In this document: piece after piece, positions 61,072 through 64,000 of the stretch
How positions within the stretch are numbered: the first letter of the stretch is position 1
Layout: each line of letters starts with the position of its first letter
From: Gemmatimonadota bacterium
GTDB lineage: Bacteria; Gemmatimonadota; Gemmatimonadetes; Palauibacterales; KS3-K002
Direction of reading: 5' to 3'
NCBI GenBank assembly: GCA_020344215.1
Contig: CP070815.1
Location: 4,647,591-4,711,590 of the forward strand
DNA length: 64,000 nt
The notes under the pieces: generated by a model
The model's database searches: none
The model's input: the letters and a program-made list of their open reading frames with translations, nothing else
Told to the model about the DNA's origin: nothing
Program-made: the position numbers and the translations under genes

Positions 61072-62196
61072 TCAATAACCGGGCCAACCCTCTCTGGCAC
61101 CGATCAGCTCGACGACCGCATCCGCGAGGTCCGCCCCAGCGTCGCTGTTGGTCATGACAACCACACCAAACCCTCCACTCCGGTGCGCGACCATGAAGCA
61201 CCGATACCCTTCGTTTGCACCGCCGTGGCCGAAGTAACCCTCGCCCCGATCGGACCAGACGGCGAAGCCCAGTCCGAAACCACCCCTCACTTCGGTCAGC
61301 ATCAGCTCGACCAGCTCCCTGCTCAGTACCTGGTTGGACTCACCCTGCAATGACGACTGCAACTCGATCAGGAAGCGAGCCAGATCTTCCGCCGTCGTCC
61401 ACAAGCCTGCCGCAGCCATTTCGGGATAGATGTGATGATCGCCCGGTACGACTTGGCCGTTCGAGTAATGACCAGCACTTGCCGAGGCCAACCGCGACTC
61501 TGGGAGCGGCTGCTCGAACGTGCTGTTCTCCATACCGACGGGCTGGAGGACCGTTTCCCACATGATCTCCGGAAACGTGGTCCCTTCGATATCCATCAAC
61601 GCCTGCTGCATGACGATGTAGCCGCCGCCCGAGTATCGTGCGTCGGTACCGGGTATGAAATCGACGACAATCGGCGACGAATTCGCTGGTGGCGTGCCGT
61701 TCAGAATCTGAATCAACGTCGGTCTGGGTTCGGTGTAGCGGTAGCCACGAAAACCGTGCACCGTCGTTCCGGCCGTGTGACTGAGAAGACGCCGCAACGT
61801 GACTTTTTCGACGCTCACAAACTCGTTTTCAGGGACCTGCCACGACGTCAGGTAGGCGTTGATGTCTGTGTCCAGGTCGATCTTGCCCTCCTGCACCAGT
61901 CTCATCGCCGCCACGGCGGATACCGGTTTGCTGATCGAGGCCGCCTGGAACAGAGTGTTGCGTGTCGCCGGCTCCAGCGTGATTCTGCTGGCGACACCGT
62001 GGACCTCCACGTAGTCGAGTTGGAAGTCTCTGATCACCGCGACACTCACACCCGGCACTGCGTAGAACTCCATCAACGATCCGATATCGGTCGGATCTGC
62101 GGGTCCTGCACCGTCGTCGCCACAGCCAAGGAGACCCGCGACAAAGGCCACGACGGTGACCGAGGCTATCAGTCTCTTCATCAACTTGAGAACCAT
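61072..62196 (-). CDS. Beta-lactamase-family serine hydrolase lipoprotein
   Basis: The 374-residue protein has a lipoprotein signal (VAFVAGLLGCG) and the penicillin-binding fold: SISK in AASISKPVSAV, a YSG box (YSGGGY) in place of Y-x-N, and HGG in FGHGGANEG. Class C-like esterases and D,D-peptidase homologues share these features. The start could be ATG 62196 or 62181. Base composition appears less GC-rich than in its neighbours. Confidence 0.85.
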   Translation of the reverse strand: MVLKLMKRLIASVTVVAFVAGLLGCGDDGAGPADPTDIGSLMEFYAVPGVSVAVIRDFQLDYVEVHGVASRITLEPATRNTLFQAASISKPVSAVAAMRLVQEGKIDLDTDINAYLTSWQVPENEFVSVEKVTLRRLLSHTAGTTVHGFRGYRYTEPRPTLIQILNGTPPANSSPIVVDFIPGTDARYSGGGYIVMQQALMDIEGTTFPEIMWETVLQPVGMENSTFEQPLPESRLASASAGHYSNGQVVPGDHHIYPEMAAAGLWTTAEDLARFLIELQSSLQGESNQVLSRELVELMLTEVRGGFGLGFAVWSDRGEGYFGHGGANEGYRCFMVAHRSGGFGVVVMTNSDAGADLADAVVELIGAREGWPGY

Positions 62197-62403
62197 GATA
62201 CTGAGGTTATGTGTTGGCCGACATTGAAGAGTCGATGACATCGCATACTCCTCCGCAAACGCGGTCCCCAGATGGCCGACAGACCTGGTGCTGGTCCGCC
62301 CGCTTGTGGCAGCTCGAAACGCCGCTTTCACAGGAGCAGCGCGGCCGCCGCGAAGCAGCGAGCCACCGAATCTCAGCGTCGATCAGGGATCGAGGACTGT
62401 CAA

Positions 62404-62838
62404 TCACCTCCTTTCCGCGTGGTAGATCTTGTTGACGATCTTCCACTCGCCGTCGATCTTGAGAAGCTGCATGTAGTCGGTGTAGAAGGCCCGCGGGTAG
62501 TCGAGCTCGATTTTAGCGACCGCCACCGTACCCACGTAGTCCACCATCACAATACGGCGCTCGCGCTCACTCTCGTCGGACGCCGGCTCGCCCGCCATGC
62601 CGTCCAAATAGCTCTCAAGAGACCGAATTGAGACCTCACCATTGCGTATGGATTGCAGCCGGGCGCTGGGATGAAAGGCATTTGCCATAACCTCTGGATC
62701 GCCTGTGGCGTGTCCGTCGAGGTAATACTGCAATGCCTGACGGATCGCCGCGGTCTCGTCAGGTTGCGTGCGCATAGCGGACGCGCCAAGGCAGAGCGCC
62801 ATCGTGGACAGCACCAAGTATCGTCTCTTCGTGTGCAT
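62404..62838 (-). CDS. Secreted NTF2-like (lumazine-binding-type) protein
   Basis: This 144-residue protein has a signal peptide (YLVLSTMALCLGASA). The cone-shaped NTF2 fold is seen in IRQALQYYLDGHATGDPEVM, AFHPSARLQSI and the final YMQLLKIDGEWKIVNKIYH. This pattern is the putative lumazine-binding subgroup. The ligand is unknown. It lies between the serine hydrolase and the last ADOP gene on the same strand. Confidence 0.8.
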   Translation of the reverse strand: MHTKRRYLVLSTMALCLGASAMRTQPDETAAIRQALQYYLDGHATGDPEVMANAFHPSARLQSIRNGEVSIRSLESYLDGMAGEPASDESERERRIVMVDYVGTVAVAKIELDYPRAFYTDYMQLLKIDGEWKIVNKIYHAERR

Positions 62839-62917
62839 GATATCTCCCGAGTCACTCTGGTATCGTTGGATTCCCTGGTTCTAGAAAGGGGACATCGTGA
62901 CGGGTCGTATTCCTATG

Positions 62918-64000
62918 TCACTCCACCCTCAGCGCCTCCAGCGGATCGACCCTCAAGGCCCTCCAGGCCGGCAGCACGCATGCGCCCAGAGCGACCATGA
63001 GGAAGAACCCGGTCACGCCCACGAAGGTGACGGGGTCGGTGGGGTTGATCTGGAAGAGCATCCCCTCCACCAGGCGGGTGGCGGCGATCGCTCCAGCGGT
63101 TCCGAGTACCAAGCCGACTCCGACCAGAATCATGCCCCGGCTGATCACCAGCCGCAACACGCTTCCCGCGCTGGCCCCAAGGGCAACCCGAATCCCGATC
63201 TCGTGAAATCTCTGAGTGACGAAGAAGGCCAGCACTCCGTACAGGCCCAGTGCCGCCAGGGCCAGGGCCACGGTGGCGAACATGCCGAGAACCGTGGTGA
63301 CGGACCGCGTGTCCGCCACTGAGTTGGATACGGCCTCCTCCATCGTCTGGGCATCGCTCAGGACGATATCGCGGTCCAGCTCCCAGATCCGCTCCTGGAT
63401 GGGGCGGATCAGGTTCTTGGGATCGGTCGCCGTGCCCACCGCCAGGCGCATGGTGCGCGCCGGTCGTTGGGCGTAGGGGAAGAACATGGCCGGCCTCGTC
63501 GCGCCCGCCAGCGACGACAGCTGGTGATCCTCCACTATTCCCACTACCTGAAAGAGATCCGGCTCATCCCGCCCCATATCCACGGCCACCTGACGTCCCA
63601 GGGCACCCGATTCGGGGAAGACGGTCTGGGCGGTGGTTCTGCTCAGAACGATGACCGGAGTCGATGCCGCCACGTCGCTCGCCTGAATGACCCGCCCTTC
63701 CACAAGGGGGATTCCCATGGTCGCGAAATACCCGGGCAGGACGATGCGCCGGTCCGCCCAGGGCGCATCGTTATTCGTCTCGGGGGGTCTCTCGGGAGCC
63801 CAGATGGCGACGTTGCCCGCCGTTTGGAGGATCGGCAACCGAGTGATCATGCCCACCGTCTCCACTCCGGGCAGCGCTTCGATGCGATCCCGCAGGTTCT
63901 GGAAGAACTGGACCCGGAGATTCTCTTCCTGATAGTCGTCGGCAGGCAGGGAGACCGTGGCGGTCAGGAGGTTCTCCATCCGGAAACCGGGATCGACCCC
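62918..64000 (-). CDS. ADOP-type permease, C-terminal part (start beyond window)
   Basis: The frame is open to the right edge, reading VDPGFRMENLLTATVSLP at its visible start. About 360 residues are present, covering the second periplasmic domain (MGIPLVEGRVIQASD) and the last FtsX block (TQRFHEIGIRVALGAS) to VLPAWRALRVDPLEALRVE. The ATG at 63979 is internal. The N-terminal half lies outside the window. Confidence 0.9.
   Translation of the reverse strand, partial: GVDPGFRMENLLTATVSLPADDYQEENLRVQFFQNLRDRIEALPGVETVGMITRLPILQTAGNVAIWAPERPPETNNDAPWADRRIVLPGYFATMGIPLVEGRVIQASDVAASTPVIVLSRTTAQTVFPESGALGRQVAVDMGRDEPDLFQVVGIVEDHQLSSLAGATRPAMFFPYAQRPARTMRLAVGTATDPKNLIRPIQERIWELDRDIVLSDAQTMEEAVSNSVADTRSVTTVLGMFATVALALAALGLYGVLAFFVTQRFHEIGIRVALGASAGSVLRLVISRGMILVGVGLVLGTAGAIAATRLVEGMLFQINPTDPVTFVGVTGFFLMVALGACVLPAWRALRVDPLEALRVE

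Noticed and set aside
1..64000. tRNA, rRNA or CRISPR features
   Set aside because: I looked for T-loop signatures, rRNA-like conserved stretches and regularly spaced short repeats by eye and saw none. A dedicated scan could still find a weak one.

Overview
The window is GC-rich bacterial DNA with no rRNA, tRNA, CRISPR array or intact mobile element that I can see. Three traits point to an uncultured Gemmatimonadota-like (or Acidobacteriota-like) organism: many MacB/FtsX-type 'duplicated orphan permeases' (ADOP) without ATPase partners, a TolB/WD40 propeller of the kind fused to Ser/Thr kinases, and many secreted lipoproteins, DUF885, DUF5916 and OPT proteins. This lineage call is an inference from gene content only.

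Left part (1-15 kb). The 3' end of a propeller protein is followed by a minus-strand operon for a corrinoid methyl transfer system: MttB-family methyltransferase, corrinoid protein and DUF1638 protein. Divergent from it lie a membrane protein and a DUF364 metal-chelation-type protein whose leader resembles a cobalamin riboswitch core. Then come an ADOP permease, an SMP-30-like propeller lipoprotein region, a trypsin-like (Nal1-type) protease with a small paralogous lipoprotein, a secreted unknown, and a DUF2459-like/alanine racemase pair.

Middle part (15-35 kb). A 50-residue basic protein and a 27-residue membrane peptide overlap by one base and end at a strong terminator. ArfB and two convergent ADOP genes follow. 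The centrepiece is 21.3-34.9 kb. A three-gene sigma54 two-component system (NtrC-type activator, dCache/HAMP kinase, stand-alone receiver) diverges from a cytochrome operon. A -24/-12 promoter and two matching 15-bp inverted repeats lie between them. The operon encodes a duplicated 4-CxxCH lipoprotein, a 5-CxxCH membrane cytochrome, a Tat-exported molybdopterin-fold protein, a 16-Cys ferredoxin, an NrfD quinol subunit, two 4-CxxCH 'MWNH' cytochromes and a small membrane protein. This is the order of Qrc / alternative-complex-III-type quinone:cytochrome oxidoreductases, with 17 CxxCH motifs in total. A perfect 21-bp hairpin covers the ribosome site of the pentaheme gene.

Right part (35-64 kb). 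It holds three SAM-methyltransferase-fold proteins with export signals, an APC permease, a GspG-like protein, more ADOP genes (one cut off head-to-head against a truncated serine hydrolase), DUF418, a hydrolase lipoprotein, DUF5916 and AHSA1 proteins. A DinB/MarR divergent pair has near-identical palindromes between its genes. A zinc-ribbon protein, a DUF885/OPT pair, a cyclase lipoprotein, a graveyard (PadR-ADOP relic and integrase tail), a beta-lactamase-family lipoprotein and a final ADOP gene cut by the window edge complete it.

In all there are eight ADOP loci: five intact, one truncated, one collapsed pseudogene and one cut by the edge.
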